A stretch of DNA of 18,570 bases from Syntrophaceae bacterium UBA1411 (GTDB lineage Bacteria > Desulfobacterota > Syntrophia > Syntrophales > Smithellaceae): NCBI GenBank assembly GCA_002304995.1, contig DBPV01000141.1, positions 1 through 18,570 on the forward strand, given 5' to 3'. Position numbers and translations under genes: made by a program. The notes below the pieces were generated by a model. It was not told the origin of the DNA, did no database searches, and was given only the letters and a program-made list of their open reading frames with translations. Positions 7,262-15,473 of the stretch are shown here, in pieces (positions within the stretch are counted from its first letter, which is position 1; each line of letters opens with the position of its first letter).

Positions 7262-7400
7262 TAATTATTGCTGAATAAATTCAATCAACTGTAATGATAG
7301 CGTGTTGCTAAGCATCATATTTGGTAGATGTAAAATTTGATATATGATATTTGGTTCTTCACGTGCCATATGTTATATTTCGATTGTGGCCGGAGGCGAA

Positions 7401-8951
7401 ATGCAAATCAACGAACTGGATTTCTTCAACCAGGCGACGCTGCGCATCTGCAGCAGTCTGGACATCGGCGAGGTGGCCCAGGCCTGTCTGGATTATCTCA
7501 AGCTTTATATTCCGCTCGACGGCGTCATGATGAGTTACTACGATGAAAAGAGAAACGCCTTCGTCATCATGACGCTGAAGTCGGCCGTTCCTCTGCATAC
7601 CCGGCTCAAAATCATTCCCATGCCTCCCGAAGCGGCGCAGCTGCTGAAAAGGGTCAAAAACACGGTCCGGATTTTCAACAACACAGAAGAGTATCTGATC
7701 CCCTTTACCATCTGGAAAACTCTGGGGCTTGTCGAAAAGTCGAGTTTGGTGCTGTTTGCCGGTTTCAAGGAACGGCGGCTGGGGCAGATCGATTTCTTTG
7801 TGCGCGGGCGCGACCGGTACACGGAAGAACATGCCCGCCTCATCAATCTTCTCTACAATCCGTTTTGCATCGCCATGGCCAACAGCCTTCAGTACCAGGA
7901 AATCGTCAATATCAAAGACCTGTTCGGCGACGATATCCGGCGGCTGCGCCGCGAGCTGAAGCAGACCTCGGACACGGAAATTGTCGGATCGGGAGGCGGC
8001 CTGCAGCCGATCATGGAAACCGTGTCCCATGTTGCTTTGCTGACCACGCCGGTCCTTCTCCTGGGCGAAACCGGCGTCGGCAAGGAGCTGATCGCCAACC
8101 GGATCCACTATTCTTCGCCGCGGAGAGACGGCCCGCTTGTCAAAATCAACTGCGGCGCCATCCCCGAAGGGCTCATCGACAGCGAACTGTTCGGCCATGA
8201 AAAAGGCGCTTTCACCGGAGCGCTCTCCCGCCAGTACGGCCGTTTCGAGCGCGCTCACCAGGGCACCATTTTTCTGGATGAAGTGGGCGACCTGCCGGCC
8301 TCCGTCCAGTCCCGGCTGCTGCGGGTTTTGCAGGAGAAGGAAATCGACCGGGTCGGCGGAAGCAATCCGGTCCGGGTGGATGTGCGCGTGATTGCCGCCA
8401 CGCACAGGAATCTGGAGGAACTGGTCCGCGACGGCCTCTTCCGGGAAGACCTCTGGTTCCGCCTCAATGTCTTTCCCATTCATATTCCGCCGCTTCGTGA
8501 AAGAAAATCGGACATTCCCATGCTGGTCCATCACTTCATCATGAACAAATCCCGCGAGCTGAATCTGCGCGTCAATCCGGAGCTGGCGCCGGGGGCCATG
8601 GAGCGCCTGATGGCCTACGACTGGCCGGGAAACGTGCGCGAGCTGCAGAACGTCGTGGAGCGGGCGCTGATCCGGATGCGCATTACCGATTCCTCCCGGC
8701 CGATCGATTTCGATGAAATCGCACCGCTTCCGGACACGCGGCAAAGGCACCGCATGCCGGAGTCGGGGCGATCCTTTCTTTCTCTTGACGAGGCCGCAAG
8801 ACAGCATATCGAAGCGGCGCTCGACAGGACCGGCGGAAGAATCCAGGGGGAAGGGGGTGCGGCCGAGCTTTTGAAAATCAACGCCAATACGCTGCGGCAC
8901 CGCATGCGCCTCCTGGGAATTCGGTATGGAAGACAGCGTAAAAACCTCTGA
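7401..8951 (+). CDS. Sigma-54-dependent transcriptional activator with GAF-like sensor domain
   Basis: The 516-residue protein has three parts. Residues ~1-190 look like a GAF-type ligand sensor. The AAA+ domain has Walker A GETGVGKE (222-229), the sigma-54 contact loop GAFTGA (269-274) and Walker B GTIFLDEVGD (from 288). The C terminus holds a Fis-type helix-turn-helix (about 467-510). There is no receiver domain, so control is probably by a small molecule, as in FhlA/NorR-type proteins. The ATG at 7401 was chosen because GGAGG lies at 7392-7396; the open frame extends upstream to 7344 without a comparable site. It is divergent from the flavoprotein operon, which has a -24/-12 promoter, so it very likely activates that operon. 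A weak TATATT at 7374-7379 may be its own -10. Confidence 0.92.
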   Translation: MQINELDFFNQATLRICSSLDIGEVAQACLDYLKLYIPLDGVMMSYYDEKRNAFVIMTLKSAVPLHTRLKIIPMPPEAAQLLKRVKNTVRIFNNTEEYLIPFTIWKTLGLVEKSSLVLFAGFKERRLGQIDFFVRGRDRYTEEHARLINLLYNPFCIAMANSLQYQEIVNIKDLFGDDIRRLRRELKQTSDTEIVGSGGGLQPIMETVSHVALLTTPVLLLGETGVGKELIANRIHYSSPRRDGPLVKINCGAIPEGLIDSELFGHEKGAFTGALSRQYGRFERAHQGTIFLDEVGDLPASVQSRLLRVLQEKEIDRVGGSNPVRVDVRVIAATHRNLEELVRDGLFREDLWFRLNVFPIHIPPLRERKSDIPMLVHHFIMNKSRELNLRVNPELAPGAMERLMAYDWPGNVRELQNVVERALIRMRITDSSRPIDFDEIAPLPDTRQRHRMPESGRSFLSLDEAARQHIEAALDRTGGRIQGEGGAAELLKINANTLRHRMRLLGIRYGRQRKNL

Positions 8952-9009
8952 GGCTTTAAGGGGGGGTGTGTGGCGGCCGCCGGACGCACGGATGCGCCGT
9001 GCAAAGCCT
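8951..9009. terminator. Possible bidirectional terminator between convergent genes
   Basis: AGGCTTT (8951-8957) pairs with AAAGCCT (9003-9009), enclosing a GCACGG/CCGTGC hairpin (8986-9002). It lies between the convergent activator and TetR genes. There is no T tract on the plus strand and only a short one (GGTTTTT) on the minus strand, so its strength is uncertain. Confidence 0.35.
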
Positions 9010-9037
9010 TTCCGGAAAACAGAAGGCTTATCCGGCG

Positions 9038-9670
9038 CTATTTCACCAGCGTTTCCAGAATGTAGTTTTCCGTGAGCCGGACCAGCTCCTCATAACGGTA
9101 CCGGTCGCGCAGGTTCCAGCCGCGCAAAGGACTTACCGATATCTGAAAGACGATCATGTTGGCCGCAAAAAAAGGATCTTCGACCCGGAAAGCGCCCCGT
9201 TCGACGCCGCGGCGGATCATCTTTTCAAACTCGTGGACCAGTTCCCGTTCATTCTCCATGGCGCTCTTGAGCGATTTCTCCGGCAGAAAACGCGATTCCA
9301 GGTACATCAGCTTGATCTCATCCTGATACGGTTCGCAGCTTTGCAGCATGGCGCGGATGGCCCGGCGGATCTGCTCTTCCGGATCGTCAATGGCGTAGAT
9401 GCCGTTTTTTTCCAGAACCTTGACCCACGATTTGTGGTAGAGATCGAACACCAGACACAGCACGTCTTCCTTTTTTTTAATGTAGGAGTAGAGATTTCCC
9501 AGGGTGATTTTCGTGACGCGGGAGATGTCCCGCATGCTGGTGCCGGAGAAACCTTTCTTGATGAAGAGTTTGGTTGCCTTGGCCGCGATCAGCAGATGTT
9601 TTTTCCGCACCAGCTTGGGATTTTTGATTCGCGTCTCAACGGTTTGGCTGGAATTTTCGGCGACGGCCAT
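9038..9670 (-). CDS. TetR/AcrR-family transcriptional regulator
   Basis: The 210-residue protein has a TetR-type N-terminal helix-turn-helix (AAKATKLFIKKGFSGTSMRDIS followed by TLGNLYSYIKKKEDVL, in two blocks) and an all-helical ligand-binding C-terminal domain. The start at 9670 was picked because AAAGGA lies 9 bases upstream. In-frame starts at 9718 (ATG) and 9733 (TTG) would add 16 or 21 residues. It is divergent from the acyl-CoA catabolic cluster beginning at 10169. TetR proteins next to such genes commonly respond to acyl-CoA ligands (FadR/PsrA-like), so it probably represses the cluster. That is inference from position. A candidate operator palindrome lies at 9852-9861. Confidence 0.9.
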   Translation of the reverse strand: MAVAENSSQTVETRIKNPKLVRKKHLLIAAKATKLFIKKGFSGTSMRDISRVTKITLGNLYSYIKKKEDVLCLVFDLYHKSWVKVLEKNGIYAIDDPEEQIRRAIRAMLQSCEPYQDEIKLMYLESRFLPEKSLKSAMENERELVHEFEKMIRRGVERGAFRVEDPFFAANMIVFQISVSPLRGWNLRDRYRYEELVRLTENYILETLVK

Positions 9671-9851
9671 GGGCTGATTTCCTTTGAAGAGAAGGTCATT
9701 TGATGTTGGCTTATACATGAATTTTTCCGGCAATACAACGCAATTATTTAAAAACAGGCCTCTTTTCCGATTTCAGGCATTAAAACATAAACATTCGGGA
9801 TAATTAAAAATATTTCTTGCTTTTCGTCGTTTATCTGCTAAGGAAAAATAA

Positions 9852-9861
9852 CGAACGTTCG
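9852..9861. promoter_or_regulatory. Candidate TetR operator palindrome CGAACGTTCG
   Basis: This perfect 10-bp palindrome lies in the 498-bp region between the divergent TetR and acyl-CoA dehydrogenase genes. Its size and symmetry suit a TetR dimer. It shares GAACGTTC with the SOS-type box at 2663, but lacks the GAAC-N4-GTTC spacing. Confidence 0.4.
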
Positions 9862-9952
9862 ATATCCATCAAGAATGTTGGTCACAGCTGTAACGGTTTT
9901 ATCGGCATCATCAAGGCGCTCTGTACATTGAAGTATTCAAAGAAGGGCAGGC

Positions 9953-10102
9953 ATGAGGCATTCAAAATCGACAATCTCAGGGACGGCAGCCGGCATTCTC
10001 TTTTCTTTTTTCCATCAGGTTTCAGCAGGTGAATTCGCAGTCGGAATCCGCGGCGGCGTTTTGGGCATCCATTGGCACAAAGGCAGGAGAAAAACCGTTT
10101 AA
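9953..10102 (+). CDS. Small open frame with signal-peptide-like start (possible gene remnant)
   Basis: A 49-codon frame runs from the ATG at 9953 to a TAA at 10100-10102. AAGGG lies at 9943-9947. Its start has a polar N-region, a hydrophobic stretch (AAGILFSFF, 12-20) and a VSAG site that looks like signal-peptidase cleavage. After this comes GEFAVGIRGGVLGI, which resembles the first strand of an outer-membrane beta-barrel, then a basic tail. It may be the 5' stump of a truncated barrel-protein gene or simply part of the untranslated leader of the downstream operon. No clear family match can be claimed. Confidence 0.3.
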   Translation: MRHSKSTISGTAAGILFSFFHQVSAGEFAVGIRGGVLGIHWHKGRRKTV

Positions 10103-10168
10103 GGTCTTCGGGCACACGTCCCTTGTTGATAAAGGGGTAACAAATATCTTTTTTATGAAGGAGGAAAT

Positions 10169-12034
10169 ATGTCGTTAAATCAGTTAATCGATTCGCGTGA
10201 TGTCCGTTTTACCCTGTTTGAGATGCTGGAAGTGGAAAAATTGAACCGCTTCGACGCATTCAAGGATTTTGACCGGAGCGTCTATGAAGATACGCTCGAA
10301 CTGGCGGAAAAGATTGCCATCCAGCAGTTTTATCCGACCAATGCCGAAGGGGACAAGACAGGTCTGAAGTTCGATCCCAAAACAGGTGAGGTCAAGGTTC
10401 CCGAATCGTTCAAAAAGGGATTCAATGCCTATATCGAGTCCGGCTTCCATTCCCTGGCCCTGCCCCAGCAAATGGGCGGGATGGGTCTCCCCTCCAGCAT
10501 TTCGATGGCCTGCGCCGAATATTTCAATGCCGGAAACACGGCCCTGACAATGTATTGCGGCTCGATCACCGGAGCGCTCGCCATCATCGCCCCCTTCGCC
10601 AATAAGGAATTGTATGACATGGTCGTTCCCAAGCTGCTGGAAGGAAAATGGGGCGGCACCATGTGTCTGACGGAGCCGGGCGCCGGATCGGATGTCGGTG
10701 CTTTGAAAACAAAGGCGGTCAAGCAGGCCGACGGGACCTATCTGATCACCGGCACAAAGATTTTCATCTCCAACGGCGAGCACGACATGACCGAGAACAT
10801 CATTCACCCGGTCCTCGCGCGGATCGAAGGCGACCCGGAAGGGACCAAGGGGATCTCCATTTTCGTCGTTCCCAAATTCCTCATCAACAAGGACGGCTCC
10901 CTGGGTGAACGCAACGACATGATCTGCGCCGGCATCGAGCACAAGATGGGGCTCAAGGGAAATGCGACCTCCATGCTGACCTTCGGCGACAACGGCAAGT
11001 GCGTAGGCTACCTCCTGGGCAAAGAGCGTCAGGGGATGCAGATCATGTTCCATCTCATGAACGCGGCCCGTATCCACACGGGCGTCCAGGCCCTGGCTTG
11101 CTCCAGCGCCGGTTATTTGCACGCCGTGACGTACGCCCGCAACCGGGTGCAGAGCGCGCTCATCACGAATCCCAAGGGCGGCCCCGTGACCATCATCAAT
11201 CACCCCGACGTAAAGCGGATGCTCCTGTACATGAAGAGCAACGTGGAGGGGATGAGCATGCTGTGCCTGTTCCTAGCTCTTCACGAGGATATCATGCATG
11301 CCTCGAAGGATCCCGAAGAAGTGAAAAGGGCAACCGGCATCGTCGAAATCCTGACGCCGATCGTCAAGGCCGGCATTTCCGACGCCTCCTGGCTTGTTAC
11401 TGCCGAGGCGATGCAGGTTTACGGCGGCTACGGCTTCTGCCAGGAATACCCGGTCGAGCAGTACGCCCGCGACACCAAGGTCTTTTCGATCTATGAAGGG
11501 ACCAACGCCATCCAGTCGCTCGACCTGGTCATGCGCAAGATCCTCATGAACCCCGAAATGTACAACTACGCTCAGTTGAGACAGTGGATGAACGACACGA
11601 TTGCCAAGGCCAAAGGTGTTGTCGACGACAAGTATGTCAATCCGGTCGTCGAGGGTCTGGCCAAATTCGAAGAAGTGATCGAAATGATGAAGAAGCAGTT
11701 GGGCGAGATGAAGATTCTCCTCCTGCTCAACAACGCAACCCCCTTCCAGCAGGCCATGTATCCGCTGATTCTGGCCTGGCTGCATCTGTGGAGCCTCACC
11801 ATCACCACGCCCAAAGCCAAGGCCCTCCTGGGCGACGCCAAGGGACCGGACCGCGCGAAGATCATCGCGGAAAACCCGGAAGCCGCCTACTACAGCGGCC
11901 GCGTGCTGTCGTCGCAGTTTTACATCGGCGCGGAATTTCCGAAATTCTTCGGCCGCATCGCAGCCATCGTGAACAATGAAGGCGCGGCGCTGAAGGTCGA
12001 AGCGGATAACTTCACCGGAGCGCTGAAAGAATAG
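10169..12034 (+). CDS. Acyl-CoA dehydrogenase (long, DmdC-like form)
   Basis: The 621-residue flavoprotein shows the acyl-CoA dehydrogenase signatures CLTEPGAGSDVGALKT (FAD/substrate loop) and GGYGFCQEYPVEQYARD. The catalytic base is E443 in the YEGTNAIQSLDL motif. It is longer than ordinary short-chain members (about 380) because of N- and C-terminal extensions, as in DmdC-like 3-methylmercaptopropionyl-CoA dehydrogenases and other ~600-residue members. It would oxidise an acyl-CoA to the 2-enoyl-CoA in the cytoplasm and pass electrons to ETF. The substrate cannot be read from sequence. AAGGAGG precedes the ATG by four bases. It is the first gene of the catabolic cluster and is followed by a heptad repeat that overlaps its stop codon, then by a hairpin. 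Confidence 0.92.
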   Translation: MSLNQLIDSRDVRFTLFEMLEVEKLNRFDAFKDFDRSVYEDTLELAEKIAIQQFYPTNAEGDKTGLKFDPKTGEVKVPESFKKGFNAYIESGFHSLALPQQMGGMGLPSSISMACAEYFNAGNTALTMYCGSITGALAIIAPFANKELYDMVVPKLLEGKWGGTMCLTEPGAGSDVGALKTKAVKQADGTYLITGTKIFISNGEHDMTENIIHPVLARIEGDPEGTKGISIFVVPKFLINKDGSLGERNDMICAGIEHKMGLKGNATSMLTFGDNGKCVGYLLGKERQGMQIMFHLMNAARIHTGVQALACSSAGYLHAVTYARNRVQSALITNPKGGPVTIINHPDVKRMLLYMKSNVEGMSMLCLFLALHEDIMHASKDPEEVKRATGIVEILTPIVKAGISDASWLVTAEAMQVYGGYGFCQEYPVEQYARDTKVFSIYEGTNAIQSLDLVMRKILMNPEMYNYAQLRQWMNDTIAKAKGVVDDKYVNPVVEGLAKFEEVIEMMKKQLGEMKILLLLNNATPFQQAMYPLILAWLHLWSLTITTPKAKALLGDAKGPDRAKIIAENPEAAYYSGRVLSSQFYIGAEFPKFFGRIAAIVNNEGAALKVEADNFTGALKE

Positions 12035-12067
12035 GTACAAGGATCAAGGTACAAGGTGAAAGGATGA
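12033..12067 (+). repeat. Heptad tandem repeat AGG(T/A)(A/T)CA, five units
   Basis: The units AGGTACA, AGGATCA, AGGTACA, AGGTGAA and AGGATGA begin inside the TAG stop codon of the acyl-CoA dehydrogenase gene. This is the same motif as the array at 3292-3335, in the same position relative to a gene (directly at the stop). Confidence 0.75.
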
Positions 12068-12087
12068 CGTTTTAAGATTTCTGATGA

Positions 12088-12130
12088 GAGTCGGCGGTTG
12101 CCGGAGAGTGCAATCGCCGACTCGCTTTTT
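12088..12130 (+). terminator. Rho-independent terminator between acyl-CoA dehydrogenase and abfD-like gene
   Basis: A 14-bp stem (GAGTCGGCGGTTGC, 12088-12101, with GCAATCGCCGACTC, 12110-12123, one G-U pair) has an 8-base loop and is followed by GCTTTTTG. It ends only 15 bases before the next start codon, so it is either a partial terminator within the operon or marks a promoterless separation of the genes. Confidence 0.8.
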
Positions 12131-12144
12131 GATATGGGGGGGAA

Positions 12145-13650
12145 ATGAGAACCAAGCAGGATTACATTAACGGCTTAGCCAAAATGAAACGCAACGTCTA
12201 TTTCGACGGCCAGCTCATCGACCGCACAGACGAGTTGCAGATGGATTGTCTCAACACGATCGGCTTGACGTACGATGAGGCTGAAAAGCCCGAGAATGCG
12301 GATTTGATGACGGCCGTTTCTCATCTGACCGGGGAACGCATCAACCGGTTCACGCATATCCACCAGAACACGGACGATCTGCACAAAAAACAGGACATGA
12401 CGCGGATGCTCTGCCAGAAGGTGGGCGGCTGCATTCAGCGCTGCATGGGCATTGACGCTTCCAATGCCATCTATAACGTTTCTTACGAGGCCGACAAAGT
12501 CAAGCCGGGCGAAACCAACTATCACGAAAACTTCAAAAAGTGGCTGATGCGCTTCCAAAAGGAAGATCTGATCGGCTGCTGTGCCCAGACGGACGTCAAG
12601 GGCGACCGGATGCTGCGTCCTTCCCAGCAGCCCAATCCCGGCTCCTATCTGCGCATCAAGGAAAGACTGAAAGACGGCATCGTGGTCGAAGGCTGCAAGG
12701 TTCACATTTCCGAAGCCTCCGTGGCCGACGAAGTCCTGGTCACGCCCACGCGGGCCCTGCTCAAGGACGACAAGGACTGGGCGGTATCGTTTGCCGTTCC
12801 CGGCGACTGGGAAGGCCTCAAACAGGTGGTCACGATCCATAATCTCCGGCCGCGGGAGCATTACAAACGCGGCGTCACGCAGGGCGCCACGGATTCCTAC
12901 ATGATCTTCGAGAACTGTTTTGTTCCCTGGGAGAGGGTCTTCCTGGCGGGGGAAACGATGCTGGGCGGCGCGATGGCGCTTTTGTTTGCGCTGTTTCATC
13001 GTCATTCCTATTCGGGCTGCAAGCCGGCAATCGGAGATCTGATTCTGGGAACGGCCGCTTTAGCCGCCGAGGCGAACAACATTCACAAGGCGGAGCATGT
13101 CCGGGCGAAGCTGGCCGAACTCATCATGACGACCGAACTGGGCTATGCCGCGGGGTATACGGCTTCCGATCTGGGAAAACCGGAACTGTACGTTCCCGGC
13201 TACGGATTCGTGCCTTTCGGACCGGGGTCTTACATTCCCCACTCCATTTACTGCAACGTAGGCCGCTGCCTCACCGGCGAGGCGGTCTGGCGGGAAGCGG
13301 AAATCGTCTGCGATATCGCCGGCGGCGTGCCGGCCACCTTTCCGCATGAAAAAGACTTTCTCAATCCCGCCACAGGCGAACTTCTTCTAAAGTACACCAA
13401 GCGCAGTCCCAACATGTCGGCCGAGGATCAGGCCCAACTGTGGCGCCTGATCGGCGACAGTCTCTGCTCGGCTTCGGGCGGCATTGCCAAGGTGGGCGGC
13501 TACCACGGCGGCGGCTCGCCGATCATGGAGCAGATCGCCATCACCACGCAGTACGACATCGCGTCGCGCAAAAAGCTGGTGCGCTACATCGCCGGCATGA
13601 GCGACGGAGACCGCGAGGCGCTCAGCAGGACGATTCCGGGGAAGAAATAA
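12145..13650 (+). CDS. abfD: 4-hydroxybutyryl-CoA dehydratase-like enzyme (AbfD family)
   Basis: The 501-residue protein belongs to the AbfD / HpaB flavoprotein superfamily. The [4Fe-4S] ligands of Clostridium aminobutyricum AbfD (C99, C103, H292, C299) have counterparts: C96 and C100 in GGCIQRC, H285 and C292 in FHRHSYSGCK. The AbfD active-site Y296 and K300 correspond to Y289 and K293. These argue against an HpaB-type flavin monooxygenase, which lacks the cluster. AbfD uses FAD and the cluster to convert 4-hydroxybutyryl-CoA to crotonyl-CoA by a radical route and also isomerises vinylacetyl-CoA. The true substrate here could be a longer or branched 4-hydroxyacyl-CoA. A run of G residues just before the ATG is the ribosome-binding site. 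Confidence 0.85.
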   Translation: MRTKQDYINGLAKMKRNVYFDGQLIDRTDELQMDCLNTIGLTYDEAEKPENADLMTAVSHLTGERINRFTHIHQNTDDLHKKQDMTRMLCQKVGGCIQRCMGIDASNAIYNVSYEADKVKPGETNYHENFKKWLMRFQKEDLIGCCAQTDVKGDRMLRPSQQPNPGSYLRIKERLKDGIVVEGCKVHISEASVADEVLVTPTRALLKDDKDWAVSFAVPGDWEGLKQVVTIHNLRPREHYKRGVTQGATDSYMIFENCFVPWERVFLAGETMLGGAMALLFALFHRHSYSGCKPAIGDLILGTAALAAEANNIHKAEHVRAKLAELIMTTELGYAAGYTASDLGKPELYVPGYGFVPFGPGSYIPHSIYCNVGRCLTGEAVWREAEIVCDIAGGVPATFPHEKDFLNPATGELLLKYTKRSPNMSAEDQAQLWRLIGDSLCSASGGIAKVGGYHGGGSPIMEQIAITTQYDIASRKKLVRYIAGMSDGDREALSRTIPGKK

Positions 13651-13732
13651 GCCGGATTCGCGTCTTGCGCCGCCGCAGGGCAAAAAAAGGGGAAGAACAC
13701 AAAACCAATACTACTTAAGGAGGTTCCTGTTT

Positions 13733-15403
13733 ATGACGATGAGACCCTGGCAAAAATTCTACGACTACTACGTTCCCCAGACCATCCGCTATCCCCAGTA
13801 TCCGGCGCAGAGAATTTTTCAGCTGACCGCGGGGCAGTGCCCCAACAAGGTCTGCACCAGCTTCTACGGATCGGAGCTGACCTTCTGGCAGATCCGCGAG
13901 CAGGTCTTAAGGCTCGCCAACGCCCTGGCCGCCCAGGGCGTGAAGAAAGGCGACCGGGTCGGCATCCAGTTGCCCAACTGTCCGCAGTTTGTCGTGTCCT
14001 ATCTGGCCGTCCTGCATCTGGGCGGCATTGTCGTCAATATCAACCCGCTGTATACGCCGACGGAGCTTAAGTTCATCTTCGAGAATACATCGATGGAAAC
14101 GCTCATCACGTTCGACATGGTGCTGCCCAATGTAAGGCCCCTGGCCAAGGAAACCGGTTTGAAGCGCGTGATCGTCAGCAAAGTCACCGATTACATCAAC
14201 GGTTTCGGCGTCAGCACGGCGAAAAGTCTTGAGCTGGAAGAAGGCTGGCTGCACTTTTCGGAGCTGATCGAAAACTGCAAGGACACCCGGCCGCCGCGGG
14301 TGCTGATCGTTCCGGATGACCCGGCGATGATCCAGTTTACCGGCGGAACAACCGGCTTCCCCAAGGGAGCGCTTCTGACCCACGGCAACCTGGTGGCCGC
14401 CACGTTCCAGTGCGGCATGTGGGCATCGCCGGGCGCCTATTCGCCTCTGTCCCAGCCACAGCAGGAGCGCAGCGCCCTGTGCGTTCTGCCGTACTTCCAT
14501 GTGTACGGAAACATCACGGCGATGAACTGGTCTTTCTTCGGCTGCGCCACGCAGGTTCTTGTGCCGCGGTTCGACATTGACGAAATTCTCGACACCATCG
14601 TCAAATCCGGCCATATCACCTACTTCCCGGCGGTACCGACCATGATCACCGCCATCGTCAATCATCCCAAAGCGGCCAGCCTCGATCTGGGCAAATATCT
14701 GGGCCTCCTCAACTCCGGCGGCGCGCCGATGCCCGTGGAACTGATCGAGCGCGTGATCGATCTGGGCATCACGTTCAGCGAAGGATACGGGCTGAGCGAA
14801 ACGAGCTCGATTACGATCGCCAATCCGCTGTCCTTCAACAAGGTCGGTTCGATCGGCATTCCGATGGCGGACAACGACTTCCGCCTCGTGGACGTGGAAA
14901 ACGGCGTGGAAGACGTCAAACCGGGAACGCCGGGCGAACTGATTGTCAAGGGGCCGACCGTGATGAAAGGCTACTGGAACAATCCGGAGGAAACCAAAAA
15001 CCAGCTGCGCGACGGCTGGCTCCATACCGGCGACATTGCGCAGGTGGACGAAGACGGCTACATCTTCATCGTCGACCGCAAGAAAGACATGATTATCGCC
15101 AGCGGTTTCAATATCTATCCCCGTGAAATCGAGGAATCGCTCTACGAGCATCCGAAAGTGGCTGAAGCCGTGGCCGTCGGTATTCCACACGATTACCGGG
15201 GCGAAACGGTCAAAGTCTTCATTGTCCTGCAGCCGGGCGCGCAGGCCACCGAGGAGGAAATCATCGAATACTGCAAACAGAAAATGACCGCCTACAAAGT
15301 GCCCAAGATCGTGGAATTCCGCGATGCCGTGCCCAAATCGGCCGTCGGCAAGATTCTGCGCAAAGTCCTGCGGGATGAAGAAGTCGCCAAACTGAAGAAA
15401 TAA
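13733..15403 (+). CDS. AMP-forming acyl-CoA ligase (FadD-like)
   Basis: The 556-residue protein carries the adenylate-forming signatures: P-loop FTGGTTGFPKGA (about residues 202-213), GYGLSETSS (near 350), DGWLHTGDIAQ (near 430), the hinge DRKKDMIIASGFNIYP and the C-terminal lysine motif PKSAVGKILRK (near 540). It would activate a free carboxylic acid with ATP and CoA to the acyl-CoA plus AMP and pyrophosphate. This probably supplies substrate for the adjacent dehydrogenase and dehydratase. AAGGAGG lies nine bases before the ATG. Chain-length preference is not readable from the sequence; similarity is to medium/long-chain FadD types. A strong terminator follows. Confidence 0.92.
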   Translation: MTMRPWQKFYDYYVPQTIRYPQYPAQRIFQLTAGQCPNKVCTSFYGSELTFWQIREQVLRLANALAAQGVKKGDRVGIQLPNCPQFVVSYLAVLHLGGIVVNINPLYTPTELKFIFENTSMETLITFDMVLPNVRPLAKETGLKRVIVSKVTDYINGFGVSTAKSLELEEGWLHFSELIENCKDTRPPRVLIVPDDPAMIQFTGGTTGFPKGALLTHGNLVAATFQCGMWASPGAYSPLSQPQQERSALCVLPYFHVYGNITAMNWSFFGCATQVLVPRFDIDEILDTIVKSGHITYFPAVPTMITAIVNHPKAASLDLGKYLGLLNSGGAPMPVELIERVIDLGITFSEGYGLSETSSITIANPLSFNKVGSIGIPMADNDFRLVDVENGVEDVKPGTPGELIVKGPTVMKGYWNNPEETKNQLRDGWLHTGDIAQVDEDGYIFIVDRKKDMIIASGFNIYPREIEESLYEHPKVAEAVAVGIPHDYRGETVKVFIVLQPGAQATEEEIIEYCKQKMTAYKVPKIVEFRDAVPKSAVGKILRKVLRDEEVAKLKK

Positions 15404-15413
15404 ACTCAAGGGA

Positions 15414-15446
15414 CAGGGAAGGGAACAAAACCCTTCCCTGCTTTTA
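15414..15446 (+). terminator. Rho-independent terminator after the acyl-CoA ligase gene
   Basis: A perfect 10-bp stem (CAGGGAAGGG at 15414-15423 with CCCTTCCCTG at 15431-15440) has a 7-base loop and is followed by CTTTTATTAT. It lies 10 bases after the ligase stop and 28 bases before the next gene in the same direction. Confidence 0.85.
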
Positions 15447-15473
15447 TTATCCATTTACGAAAAGGAGAATAAA

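Noticed and set aside
5788..7278. A long plus-strand open frame opposite the flavoprotein gene
   Set aside because: The minus strand has the Tat signal, FAD motif, ribosome-binding site and promoter; the plus translation resembles no family.
9852..9861. CGAACGTTCG as a second SOS box
   Set aside because: It shares GAACGTTC with the box at 2663 but lacks the GAAC-N4-GTTC spacing, and its neighbours are fatty-acid and TetR genes, so a TetR operator is more likely.
10073..10088. TGGCAC at 10073-10078 as a sigma-54 promoter for the acyl-CoA dehydrogenase gene
   Set aside because: The GC of the -12 element is absent at the required distance (GG is found instead).
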